A DNA stretch of 64,000 bases from contig NC_134288.1 in the NCBI RefSeq assembly GCF_949628215.1, positions 4,092,001 through 4,156,000 of the forward strand, written 5' to 3'. Shown here in pieces: positions 25,096-36,610 of this stretch. How positions within the stretch are numbered: the first letter of the stretch is position 1; every line of letters starts with the position of its first letter. Both the position numbers and the translations under genes were made by a program. A model generated the notes under the pieces. It was given only the letters and a program-made list of their open reading frames with translations, was not told where the DNA came from and did not search any database. Source of the stretch: Phalacrocorax aristotelis. Its lineage: Eukaryota > Chordata > Aves > Suliformes > Phalacrocoracidae.

Positions 25096-26419
25096 GGTTT
25101 CTTCTCCATGTGCTGAATCCTTTATCATGCACAAATAAAAGAAAAGAGAGTTTTTGATGTTGCAGCTTCCCAGGGACGTTTTCCTGGCAGTAGCCTGCCC
25201 CAAGAAGCTGGGCAGGGAGCTGGAGAGCTTGGTGCTCCTCCAACATTGGGCTCGACGAGGGGTCCTGAACACCTTCCTGGTGGTGGAAGCAAGGTGTGAC
25301 CATCCATGGAGGCTGGGAGAGCTGGGCGGCCACACTCAGCATTCCCAAGGCTCCTTGTTCACTCATGGGATTTCAAGCTTTTCTGCTGGTATTTTACACA
25401 GCTGCTGAATGGGAAGAAAAGGGTTTGGCAGAGGCATAGTCTGATACCAAAAGGGAAATCTCAACAGCTCTTCACCTGCTCAGGCTGGCATTATGGCTGC
25501 CTGACCTGCAACGCTTCAAGCAGAGGCAACAGAAAAGCTTCAGAAGTGGCCGTGATGTTTCTCATATTTGGGAGATGATGTGCGCTGAGATCCCGCTTTC
25601 CCGTGACAAACCCACAGCCGAAGGGAAGCCAGAGGCAGGGAAATTTGCAAGGAGGGGAGGGTATAATTTGTCCCATCCCAGAGGACAGGGATACCCTCCC
25701 TCTGGCCGTGGTGGCGTGGACTCTCCCATGTGCACTGCCACCAGCGACGCCCGATGCCGGGATGCCAGTGCTCGGGGCACCGGACCCCTTGGGCAGCCAG
25801 GAGGGCTGTGGCTCCAGCCACAGCTGCAAATCTCCTCTCTGCCAAAACGTCAGCCCCCAGCCCGAAGCCAAGCTGTGAGCAGGATCCTTAGGCTCGAGGA
25901 TGCTCAGTGCTACAGGCTTCCAGAAACACACGGGGCTGGGGAAACCCCCGGTGCTGCCGGGGATGGCCAGTGGCTGTGCCTTGCAGGCAGTCATCTCAAG
26001 GGGGGTGGGAATGAGCTGGTGTCTGCTGTTCATAAACCTCAGGGCCTCCAGGAGCAGGTAAGTGATCAAAGAGGGAGAGCGAGAAGAAGCACACACACAC
26101 ACGCCTCTCCATTCCTCCCAGCCTAATTGAGCTAATTAATTTAGCAAAGATACAGTGCACTGTAATTTGCCTAATTCAGTAAGAAGATATGCGGCAGCAG
26201 AAAGTCCTGCTAGCAAGGATCACCTTCCAGTGGGCTGGTCCTGCCAGGGGTGGAGCACCCTCCGGCACCTGCAAACCCTTGCAGGTCCTATCAGAGCCAC
26301 CAGTGCCCGTCGCAGGCTCAGCACCATGCCGTGTCTAGCCCCTAAGGAGCTACAGATAAAAAAAAAACCAAAACCCAAGCGTTCCTCATTGCAGGGCTGC
26401 AATTTCTAACCTGAATGAA
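25096..26419. other. GC-richer unique sequence
   Basis: Overlapping frames on both strands at 25491-26126 (183 and 203 codons) arise from GC-rich composition and are not a gene. No CpG-island density. Confidence 0.5.
26090..26102 (+). repeat. short (CA)n tract
   Basis: Six and a half CA units after GAGAAGAAG. Simple repeat. Confidence 0.85.
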
Positions 26420-28340
26420 GTCACTTGAAACCGTGCCTCTGATTGTCAAGAGCAGTTAAACCCTCATCTGCTCGCGCTTGTTTATCCTCCCAGAGTTAGG
26501 GTCCCTTTCCTGTTGTGATTAGAAAGCTCCTGGCATAAGGGGGATTGCACAGATTCCCCTCTTCCAGAGGCTGCTTTCCTGCCTTCCTTGCTTTTTCTGT
26601 CTCTCTTAATGAAAATGTTGTGTGCTCATCAAGGAAGGGTTTCTGCATACGGATAAAGATGTGGAAACTGCCATAATAGGAGACTGAAGTTAACAGGCAA
26701 CTGCACGCTGATTAGAAACCATTAAAAACCCTTCTGCAACTGGCACTGGTGTAGCAAAACAAGAGGGACTTCTACGCTGAAATGGAATGCAAAATAAAAA
26801 TTACATCTAGCTGAGGTCATTTCTTGCATGATGTATCTTGGGAAAAGAGGGGTTTCTCGTCTTTCCCTGAGATAGTCAGAAATTCAAAATAAAAGCTTTT
26901 AATTTAGGTGAGCGTCAAGGCAGAGCAGCACAGGCAGGATCTGAGACCGGTGTTAATTTTGTCTCGCTTTTTTTCTCCCTATCTGGCAATCTTTAGGAAA
27001 AAAAAATCTTGACATTTTTGTTTCCTTATTCGCTTGTCTTCTCAATATGCCAAGAAAGAGACAAGATTATAACACAATCCCTGCTTTCAGCAAAAGACGT
27101 ATATTTGCCATGCAAACAGGCTGTTTTTTTCCCTTTTAATGTAAACTATCACATTTGCCCAAGTTATTACTATAGATGTAGCAAGCCACATTTATTTTAA
27201 TCAGCTTGTTTATGACTATCCTTACATTCCCAAATTGCACAGGAGCTCTCTTGCTAAATACCCCTTTCTTTTTCAGGTAAGATAATTTCTAGGACAAAAT
27301 GTCAGCAAGCTCAACACATCCCTTCAATTACCGTTGTACAGATTTTCTCTGAGCTACTGGACAATAAGTAGCTTTCAGGGAAGCATTAAGTAGATTTGCC
27401 CTCAAGGGTTTGCATTTCAGTAGAGTGACAGTTATTTTTGTAAATACAAAAAAAAAAAAAAAAGGAAAGGAAAGAAAAGAAGGAAAAAACCTACATAACA
27501 ACATAACGCCTTCCCCCAGCCCCAGTAAAATAGACAGACATGGGCTAGACAACTGCTTATTATCTGAGAACCTTGAATCAGATAGGAAAACCAGAGTTTC
27601 TAATGTCTTCAAATGTCACAGCATTATGATTTATACCAGTACACAGTGCACCATGCTTCATTATAGAGAAAAAAAAAAATTTAAAAATTGAATTACAGAG
27701 CTAATGCCTTCCCCCTTTTTTCAGACGGCTTCGATACTAGTCTGAGGATATAAAATACATCATTAGTTGTTTTTAGGCTTGTCTCTAATGATGAAAAAAA
27801 TAATGGGGCATGAAACCCAGACTTAACAAAACAAAAATACAAAACACAGCATTTTACAGACTTTACGTAAACATAATGTGACAATGCACTTCCTTTCATT
27901 CTCTGCTATGACAGTTAATTCCAGACCAGGAAAACTGTCAAAAATATTTAGTTCTGCTTGGGTTGAGTTAATTACAGGCCCTGGGGCTGTGTTGACTTTC
28001 TCCTGCTAATGGCACTGTGCTACAGGTAAAAATCCATTTGCAAGAATGTTTTCAGAGCTACAGATCTAATTTACTGAATATCAAATATTTATGCCATTGC
28101 AATTAAAGTGACAATGTTCCACCCCTCTTCACCATGCAGGCTCGGGCTTTTTAATAGAATTTATTATACAGTAAACATTTGGTAAAAAGTTTTGCTCGAG
28201 CTTATAATGTAAAAGCTTTGAATATTTTATTGATTTTATTTCTTTTGCACTCAATCCCTATCAACACTGGAACGTTATGAACTTCTGCAGCACATAAAAG
28301 ACCTTTTTTTACTGTCAGAGCCTTATAAGCTTGCATGTAA
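26420..28340. promoter_or_regulatory. extended AT-rich region, candidate regulatory blocks
   Basis: Nearly 2 kb with no gene and no recognised repeat apart from the A16/purine tract at 27448. Blocks with dense AT-rich words are 26620-26870, 26980-27320 and 27960-28340 (for example GCCATTGCAATTAAAGTGAC and AATAGAATTTATTATACAG). Both flanks are GC-richer. Short frames here are not credible. Confidence 0.25.
27448..27488 (+). repeat. A16 run followed by purine-only tract
   Basis: Sixteen A then GGAAAGGAAAGAAAAGAAGG, a homopurine run of about 40 bases. It could be the tail of an old retrocopy, but the preceding sequence is not recognisable. Confidence 0.85.
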
Positions 28341-29599
28341 AGACTGGGGCTGAAGGATGGAGGCTTCGTTATCGCTGCCGCTTTCACTGTCACACAGGGA
28401 GGAAGAGGAGGAACAGTGGCGAGGAGGGACAAAACGCCAGGACAAACCTGCCAAGGGAGGAGTTGTGGCACAAGGGAAATAATTTTTCCTCATTAGATAA
28501 ATAGGCGAGTGGATTACTCCTGATTTACGTGGGGATCGGTAGGACCCATGGGGGGACGCTCCCTGGCGGCGCGGGATGCCCACAGCCACCCGTGTCACGG
28601 CACGCCGGTGGACGGACCTCTGTTCCCACAGGAGCAGTGGAGGTTCTGGCGAGCACCTTGGGAGTCTGTGAGGCTAATGAGACTCTCCGTGACGTAGGTG
28701 AAAGCAGAGGGTGTCCAGGGCAGGGGAGGGGTTTCCTTTCTCCTTTGCTGTTTTGTTTGGGTTTTTTGGCAGCGGAGCCCAGGTTGCAAATTCTGCGCTT
28801 AGGGCACTTTGTGTGTCTCCGTGCAGCCGCCCCCATTCTTACCGGCAGAGCATTTGCCCATTATTTGGCTCTGTTTACCATAAACCTGGTAGGTAACTAT
28901 TATTTTTTTTCATGTGAAGGATTTGACAGACCTGCTCAGGCTTATTTTCTTTCACTGAAGATATTTTTAAGTTGCAGAGAGAAAAACAACAAGAAAGATA
29001 TTGGTTCTGAGCACCCATTTCAAAATGCTGCCTTAGGTTAAAATCCTAAATGCTTTCTGTAAAGAAAAGGGCTGCGCAAAAGGCAAGGAATCAGGATGAG
29101 GGGCCACCAAAAATTGTCTGTTCTGCTTTAGGAGCAGCCGATGGCTGCAGCATCCCCGCTAGCCCTGACGGGTGGCCCGCAGCCTTTGCATTAGGGATGT
29201 TATAGGGATGTCAGCAACATCGCTCTGTCTTGTTCATCCATCCAGTGACTTGTTGTCCATGAATTTGTGCCAGCCCTTTCTGACCCTGTTGATACCACCA
29301 CCTCCACCGCTTCCTTGGGGCAGTCAGCTCCAAAAGTCTGCTGTGAAAAGCAGTGCTTTCTCTGACTTCTTTTCAAACCAATCTCCCACTGGCTTTATTG
29401 AATTCCCCTTGAGCTGCTCTGCAGCTTCTTGCTTTCTGCACTGATCCTTTGTCCTTTTGCCTCATTCTTATGTAGTTCTCTTCTTGAAGCCAAACATCCA
29501 CATAGCGGGGTGATTCGGCTTGCTGCCTGTAACAACATGCCAAGCCTGACCGAGTCGAGGGGTTGTCCCGCTGCTACCTTTGGAATCAAGACTAAATGA
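28341..29599. other. unique sequence, locally CpG-richer
   Basis: 28530-28640 has several CpG (GGGGGACGCTCCCTGGCGGC) but is too short for an island. The plus frame at 28529-29041 (170 codons) has no recognisable domain. Confidence 0.4.
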
Positions 29600-30551
29600 G
29601 ACCAGCATTGCTGCTCGTGGGTTGTAAGGCTGGTCGCTCTAGAATGCATCTTCTGTCATGTCCAAAAGTGCAATCTCTTCATCTGGGCCCAATGAGGCAC
29701 CGACCTGGCCTGTGTGTGGGTAACTGACATTTCCCACAGTCACTACCTGGCCTAAATTTGCAGCTTTGATCACCCCACAATGTTTCCTCACCACTGTTGT
29801 CAGGGTAGTATCGTCCTGTAGTACATTTTTATTACTAGACCTTGGGTTTTCCACCCCCACAGGGATTCCCTAGGGCTCTTCTTTCCACCTAGTATTTTAA
29901 TGCTTTTCTTCTTTATATTATCACATGCCTTGCCACCCTCCCACCAACCTGCTCTGTCATTCCCATAACGCTGGTGATGCAGCAATGCTGCATTTCTTGG
30001 ATTAGCCTCCCTCCACCAGGGCTCCCACTGAGTTGGGACTGGTGTTGATGCCAAGAAGCCTACGTCCCTGTTTTAACTGTGGACCTCTGATGTTGGCACA
30101 GGAGCTTGTGGAAGTTTTGCTATGGCTCTGGTGCTTCATACTAAAGCTGCCAGTCAGCTGGATCACAGGCTGCCTCATTTGCCACCTTCCTTTATTTTAA
30201 TTGTGATGTTCATGCCCCACTGGTCCTTTCTGAGGTGCAATGAGCTACATCCACCAAGCTGAACAGGTCAGCTGAACCAGGTGCTCTTCCTCACCTGTCA
30301 GGTCTTCCTGGTCCCTAGCCTAAATACATCCCTAGGACCCCTTGGACCATGCTATCACCCTGGCTCTGCCATGATAAAGGTGCAGTCCATCTCTCCTGTC
30401 CTGTGTGCTCAGCTCCTACCTCTGCCAAATTTCTCCTCTGTGCACCATCATCTCACTTTCATGCTGAGCATCCTGACTCCTGCTTGTCCGTCAGACCTCA
30501 GGTGTGACATTTCAGTACCACTGAAGGATGCTACTGTGGTGGTCCTGGAAA
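29600..30551 (-). mobile_element. probable continuation of older CR1-like element
   Basis: On the minus strand this lies directly 3' of the ORF1-like remnant and would be the rest of ORF1, the ORF1-ORF2 gap and the start of ORF2 in a complete element. I cannot align it confidently. The minus frames at 29639-29860 and 29800-30054 are short and interrupted, and no endonuclease motif is legible. It may equally be unrelated unique sequence or another decayed retroelement. Assignment is by position only. Confidence 0.25.
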
Positions 30552-30766
30552 TCAGGCCCTGCATTTAACCTCCAGGTTAATCTTATTCTTTCTTACATCA
30601 TTGGTATCAATATAGACCACAGGTACCAGCTGTGCCCAGGACTGTGCCAGTAATTTATCTGGATCTCTCCCAAAGTCTGCTCCCATTGTACCCAGCAGAC
30701 AAATGCTCACAGAGTCCCATCTGATACCACAGACCAGCACTGTGTGTCTAATAATTGCATTTGCAG
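30552..30766 (-). mobile_element. older CR1-like ORF1 remnant (esterase-like segment)
   Basis: The minus-strand frame from about 30766 down to 30552 stays open for about 70 codons. It resembles the SGNH/GDSL esterase-like domain found in ORF1 of CR1-type LINEs. Recognisable pieces are IIRHTVLVCGI near the start, DSVSICLLG, then DPDKLL, and VVYIDTNDVRKNK, the counterpart of the block V-H-I-G-T-N-D. The catalytic GDS block at the front is lost or degraded (IIRHT follows where the Gly-Asp-Ser motif should precede), and the Gly of GTND is replaced by Asp, so no active enzyme is encoded. The plus-strand CR1 at 30767-31276 begins exactly where this homology stops on its 5' side, which suggests the younger element landed in the older one. 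Call based on remembered family pattern; profile search needed to settle it. Confidence 0.55.
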
Positions 30767-31276
30767 GTTGACCCAGAGCCAGCACCGTGCCCTTGTGGCC
30801 AAGAAGGCCAGTGGTGTCCTGAGCTGCATTAAAAGGACTGTGACCAAGATGATCAGGGGCCTGGAGCACCTCCCTCGTGAGGAAAGGCCGAGACACATGG
30901 GTCTGTTCAGCCTGGAGAAGAGAAGGCTGAGGGGGGATCTCATCAGTACCTATAAATATCTGAAGGGCAGGTGTCAGGGCGATGGGGCCGGGCTCTTTTC
31001 AGTGGTACCCAACGCCAGGCCAAGGGGCCACGGGCACAAGCTGGAACACGGGAAGTTCCACCTGAACATGAGGACAAACCCCTTCCCTGTGCGGGTGCCA
31101 GAGCAGGGGCACAGGCTGCCCAGAGGGGCTGTGGGGTCCCTTCCCCGGAGACATTCACACCCCGCCTGGACGCGGCCCTGTGCCCCTGCTCTGGGGGTGC
31201 CTGCTCCAGCAGGGGGTGGGATGAGAGGGTCTCCAGAGGTCCCTTCCAACCCCTACTGTTCTGTGATTCTGTGATT
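30767..31276 (+). mobile_element. CR1 LINE 3' fragment, plus strand
   Basis: A CR1 non-LTR retrotransposon tail inserted in plus orientation. It opens with GGTTGACCCAGAGCCAGCAC and GGCCAAGAAGGCCAGTGG, which belong to the C-terminal end of CR1 ORF2. It then appears to skip an internal segment and continues with CTGGAGCACCTCCCTCGTGA, GTTCAGCCTGGAGAAGAG, GGCTGAGGGGGGATCTCAT, TATAAATATCTGAAGGGCAG, ACACGGGAAGTTCCACCTG and GCACAGGCTGCCCAGAGGGG. It ends with CTCCAGAGGTCCCTTCCAAC and two TTCTGTGA octamers at 31259-31274, the diagnostic CR1 3' terminus. A 176-codon open frame crosses it (30744-31274), but that frame is not a preserved protein. The element is the least decayed CR1 here, so it is probably the youngest. 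It lies between pieces of an older minus-strand CR1-like element. Confidence 0.93.
31206..31219 (+). promoter_or_regulatory. CTCF-like core inside CR1
   Basis: CCAGCAGGGGGTGG matches the degenerate CTCF core CCASYAGRKGGCRS at 13 of 14 positions (T in place of the C). It lies 50 bases from the CR1 3' end. Whether CTCF binds is unknown. Confidence 0.35.
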
Positions 31277-31760
31277 TCCCAATGCCACCACTTGTGTCTC
31301 CTTAACTTACAGGATCATCTTTGCTGTGGGAGCATCCTCGATGTAGTAAGACCTTGGAGGGCAACTCTGAGCTACCTGACACCCCTCCTTGCCAGCAGAT
31401 TTCCTTCTTCTCTGGTACTTACACCTTTCTCAGCAGTACAAAGGCTGCCCCAGTGGAGCCAGGACTGCAGTGTGACATCCCTGCAGACCTTGAGTAGGAG
31501 CTGCTGCTCCCCTGAGTCACCTCATTAAACCTGTCTCACGGCAGGAGAAAACAAATGCAGGAGACAGGGAGGTCACCAGACATGCTGCACTCTGTGCAAT
31601 AAATTGGGTAATCCCCACTCCTGGGGAACACCCACCTGCCTCTTGGGCTTATACTTAGTGTCTCTTTAAAGGAGGGATTTAAATCACTCTTTTGCAACTC
31701 TGCCCTCATTAAACAAGTTAGCAATAGGTAAGAAATACCCAGCAGCAAAAAAGCACCCTG
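31277..31760 (-). other. flank of nested CR1; possible 5' part of older element
   Basis: This stretch follows the octamer end of the younger CR1. If the older minus-strand element was split by insertion, it would hold the N-terminal half of its ORF1. The minus strand shows only short interrupted frames (for example 31536-31748) and no motif I can name. No other gene or RNA is visible. Confidence 0.2.
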
Positions 31761-34700
31761 CAGCCCTCTGAGCTGCAGTTCTTAGAGCTCAAGTCCTCCT
31801 GTGACCCGGCTGCTCAGCTGCCTTTTGTCCTGCCCTGGATCCAGGCAAGCTCTGCCCCTCGGCAGGGCTCTGACTGCTTTCAGGCTCAGAAGCAGGACAG
31901 CAGGAAAGTCAGGTGGGTGGGAAAGCTCTTATGTGCTGAGTGGAGAAAGGAGAAGAAAGGAAGGAAGTGACGAAGCAGTGTGGTATTGCAGGGGCTACAG
32001 CGAGGGGCTGGGGTGTCCTTTCTGCTGTCTCCTGTGGCTGGAGCAGGAGGGCTGCCTGAAGCTCAGAGCTTTCTCATGGAGCGGGTTGGTCAATGAGGAA
32101 GCTCACTGCCACCTTGATGCCAAGGCTATGGCAGGGACGTTCAACCTGAAAAATCAGGATTTAGGCCAGGATTTCTAACCATGAGAGGAGAGGAGATCAG
32201 TTAGGATGTACCCCAGCATGGGATAATTTGTACACTACCTGCCTCCAGCCGGTCTCTGTACTGCAGCAGCAGATGGGATGGAGGGGGCACAGCACACAGG
32301 ACCCATGGATACCTGCTGCTGGGGCAGCAAGGGGAGAGCAGTGCTGGAGATGGCTGTATAACCCAACCAAGTCTGCATGGTACAAATGACACAGTTCAAG
32401 CTCCAGACACATCTACAGCTTCAGTTTGCCTGGCCATGGGCAAGGTCCCCTCTGGGTGAAGGATGCTCAGAAGGCACTGGGGTCTGGCCAGGCACTGTGG
32501 CCATGCTCCTGACAGCACAGGGCTCTCAAGTGCCCACCGCAATGATTACTGTGCTCTGCAAGCACTTTGAGTCACTTGACCTTCAGCCTCAGCCTCCTGC
32601 CTCTCTGCGTGCCTGAGACAGGTGCTAATCACTTCAAAACGCAACCGCTGTCATGTCTTATTGCTTAAACACCAGCTCTGCCAGCTGCACATTTACATCC
32701 TCAGCATTGACTCAGCTAATGTATCTGTCATTTAAGCGCTAGTGATCTGCCAGAAATAATACTTGGTACAGCAGCTATCGAGGGTCAGAGACTTGTGGCT
32801 TTCAGTTGCAGGGAGTGTTCCCTGGTCATCCCGAGCAGCACTTATGGCAGGCCCCAGCCACGGACCTTTGCAGGATGCAGGCAAGCGGCACGTCCTCACG
32901 CCCTGTGGTGTGACGTGCTCCAGAGCCCCTGCAGCCCTCCGGGGGAAGGGCACGAAGTGAACCCAAGAAGATGTGGGATGAGTTCTGCTTGGAGGGGTTG
33001 TCATGGGGTCAGGGTCAAGATGTGTGTGGTAGGACCCCTGGGAAGGAGACGTGAGCAGGGCTGGCAGAGGCAGAAGCAGAAGCCCTGCTGGGCAACAGCT
33101 GAAGGTGGAAACTTGCTCTGAACTAAAGTGTCTGAAGGCAGTTAGGTAGTTGGCTGTTCAAAGCAGCTGCTGTGGAAGCTGCTTCAAACACAGGCTGCTC
33201 AGATGTAATGCTCAACAGGTATTTGTGCTCTACTTCCCATCACCTCTCCTCTCCCACCATAGTGTCTTCAACTGGCTGATTAGAGCCGAGGGCAGCACAG
33301 GCTTTTGGGTGGAGCTGGGGAGAGAAGGACAGGCTTTACACCAGGACCCTGTCCTGGAAAATGGCCTCTGCATTGAGTCAAGCTCAATTTGATTGCAACC
33401 TGCTCGTGTAGACTTCATGCTGCTCATCAGCCTCACAGTCTGCTCACTGACATCCTACTGAGGAATATGTCAATGTGGAAAAATCAGCCCTCCGTGTCCA
33501 GGTTCAGAGGCAATCCAGTAAAGCCTGGAGAAAAGGAAATCTTACCTAACCATCACTGTACCATACAAAGCCTCTTTCAGCCTGGAAACTGGTTGGGAGG
33601 TAACTTGCTTAGGTCGGAACATTTCTGTCTCTAACACTCCCATCAGGTAGCTGCAGGATGGTAGTAGCCCCAGGACATCTCTCCTGGGGCTTAGCAGATG
33701 GCAAAGAAACCAAACTTACCTTGCTCTAATCTCTTGCTTCCATCTGTTCCCGTGCCAAGGAAACATTCTTGGGAGGCCGTTTAACTACCTGGAACTGGTC
33801 GCTGCTTTGCAGGCAGAGCAGAGGAAATCGCATTTGTTCCTCAAGCCAAGTACTGGTGTAGAAATGATGAAAGTCTCGCCTGTGATGCTTTTTTTGTGTG
33901 AGCAGCTGCCATACAAGTGTTAAAGATATCCACAGGAAAGTGTTCCCAGAGCTTGAGATGGGGAGGGAGGTGTCCATTCCCAGCCCGATCATGGGTTTGG
34001 GTGGAGGAGAGGGTGCAGCTCCTCTGCTCTCAACACAGGATCTGCAGGGGAGGAGATGACAGGACTCTCCGTCCTTGAGCCTGCTGGAGCAATGAGTGAT
34101 GCCAGCAAGTTTCCAAGATCTCTGGGCTTTAGTTTCAGCCTGGTGGTTCCCAGAAAGGTCCTTGTGCTTGGGGAGAAAAGCTTCAAATGGGTGTCCTGGA
34201 GATACCAAGGCCCTGAAAGAAGAATTCACAGATAAACCTTTTCTATGAAGTCTCCCACTCATCAGTGTTTGAGCCTGTAACTGGTGATGGACAGTGGGGT
34301 GGTGACAGTGCATAACTGTGGCTCGTCTTTCAAGGCCACTGTGCCTGAGAGCACGTGAGACTTGTCCAGGCACTGCAGCAGCCCTGCTTTGGGAGGTAAC
34401 TCCAGCCCCGACACTGAAGAAATACAGAAGATTAATGGTGCTTGAAGACAGCTCTGTTAGTCACTAAATGTCACTTCAGCCTGCTCTCCTCCAACTTGGT
34501 GCCTACGCAGCTCCCAGGGCACAGCACAGCCACCAGGTAAGAAATAAGGATGGGAACAGCCTCCACTCGCTGCTTGTGCTAGCCAAGGGCTGCTGGAACC
34601 AATGCAGGGAGGAGCCACGTGAATCCTCCAACGGAAAGAGCACCAGCATCCCTAACGGTGGAGGTCACATCCTCCAGTGAAACTCTAAAGAGCTAAGAAG

Positions 34701-36570
34701 TCTAAACACAAACTTGCCCTGGAGTTGAGACCCCATCCTTTCAAGCTATCTTATCTCTGGACTGCCTCAATATATTCTGAAGGTCAAAATCACGTACTGG
34801 TGGGACAAAGGAAGATTTCAGAGTGTTAATATGGAGGTGCCGTGGACATATGAACATCCTCAGGAGTACAGATCAGAGCTTCTTTAAGAAGCTGCCTTCC
34901 CTTGCATCAGTGCCTGGTCCCTGTGCTGCGAGGCTGGTGCCTGGAGAGTCCTCCTAAGCTGCCGCAGTGGGAAGAGCTCATGTTCTGCCTTTGTCGCTGG
35001 CTTGTTTTCATGAAAGTTTAATGCACCTCCTCTCTCTCCCTGGAAGTAAGCTGGCTCCTGTGTCCCTGCACAGAACAAAAGCAAGGCTGCACGGCTAGCA
35101 AGGATGGAGCCAGTCCTGCCTTCTGCAGCCCCACTTCTCCCTGCCTGGGACTGAGCAGCACAGCGGAGATAAGAGAAAAGATCTTTGGCTAAATCCTCCC
35201 TGCAGGTGAGGCATGTGTGTAACAAGGAGACACAGCACTGCTACTTAAATAACTGGGGCCAGGGCTCAGGGGAGCTTGTCCGAGGTCTTACTGTGCTTTA
35301 GGAAGCAGGCAGACTTAATGAAATCTTTCATTTGTCAGTAAATGCCACTGTATGAAGTGTAATTAATGGATTTACTAGAGCTGGATGTAGCCCAAACTGA
35401 AATATAAGCACTCAGGGAGCCGGCTGGAGCAGTGTCCTCTGCACTGCTTAATTATAAGGTCACTGCCAGAGCAGTGGGAGCTTTGCTGAGTCTTGGACTC
35501 AGAGGAAATCTTGCCAGCTCTGAAATTTCCTCTGGTGAAGCGGCAGCTTTTCATGGCAAGAGAGCAGAGCATGAGCAGTGCAGGCAGGTCCCTAGCAGCA
35601 AGGTGGTGCAGGGCTGCGGGCAGAGCTGGACGCGTCAGCAAAGCCCCCGGGGTGGCGTTGCATGGCCATTAGCGCCGAGCAGGGCTGCCAAAGCAAGCAG
35701 CGTGTCTGGGATGTGGAGTCACCCCAGTCTGGCAGTGGGGAGCCCGGCATGCTCCCTGCTCTGGGCACAAGTGGAGGTGTCTGGACTTGGTGTCAAATTT
35801 TCTCCACATGTGCAAGATTTTGCTTTGGTCTCACAGATGCTCTGACCTGCAGGTGGTGGATGACGGAAGGGCATCACTGCTAAATAGCTCTGAGCTGGCT
35901 TCCCAGGCTTAGGTTAGATGGCTTCTCATTTCCTTCATGCCTTTTAAAGCTTCTTGCACTCAACAGGAGTCAGAACCCCAAAGACACTGTCCCTCCTCTG
36001 CTCCCCACCCACCCGAGCTCCCCAGGCAGAAGGTGGTAAATGTTAACATGAAGGTCTTCCTCCCCAGCAGAAGCAGCCTGGCTTGGCTAACATGAGGCTG
36101 GTCTCATGGACACTTCTGGCTTCCTCAAATCTCTCTGCAACCAAATACTTTCCACTTCTATCCTGAAGTGACTAAAGAGGAGATCAGCCCCTTGTAGCTG
36201 AGGGCAAAGAGCTTTGCACATGAGAACAAATCCACCCGCAATGGAGAGCTCATGCAGAGACAGGCAAAGCTTCTCTTCTCAAGAGTATCCACTGAATTAA
36301 ATGTCCTTGCATTCGGGATGTCCAGCAGAAGACCTCACTCTGATTTTTTTTAGGCCCAATGAGCATTTACATCTCACTCCTCTTCCCAGAAGTATCTGAG
36401 GACCTCAGTGGGATGACTGTGGTGCACAACACCCTGGTCTGCATGGTGTGATGGGACAGTGTAAATGCCCTGTGTTCACCAGCCAGTCTGGGCAGACCTG
36501 CTCAACCCTGCTCATCGCACGTGGGGGGAGATTGCAGCTCCCGATGATATCTGCCCTTTCCACCAGGCTT
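31761..36570. other. unique non-coding sequence
   Basis: Apart from the AT-leaning block at 32620, nothing is supported. The 215-codon minus frame at 33726-34373 has no domain or compositional support. Confidence 0.5.
32620..32770. promoter_or_regulatory. candidate conserved non-coding block
   Basis: A compact AT-leaning block (CTTATTGCTTAAACACC, ATTGACTCAGCTAATG, CATTTAAGCGCTAGTG) inside GC-rich unique sequence. No frame or repeat seen. Confidence 0.2.
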
Positions 36571-36610
36571 TCCAAAGGGAAACTGGCTTCCCAAAGGGAA
36601 ACTGGCTTCC
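36571..36610 (+). repeat. tandem duplication, 2 x 20 bp
   Basis: CCAAAGGGAAACTGGCTTC is present twice in direct succession with no interior mismatch, which suggests recent slippage or a recent small duplication. No coding context is visible. Confidence 0.9.

Noticed and set aside
25491..26126. Overlapping 203- and 183-codon frames on opposite strands
   Set aside because: Both arise from GC-rich composition with few stop codons; neither has a domain.
30744..31274. 176-codon plus-strand open frame
   Set aside because: It reads through the CR1 tail and its junction, so it is not a cellular gene.
33726..34373. 215-codon minus-strand open frame
   Set aside because: No recognisable domain or motif order; His/Ser/Leu-rich random-looking translation.
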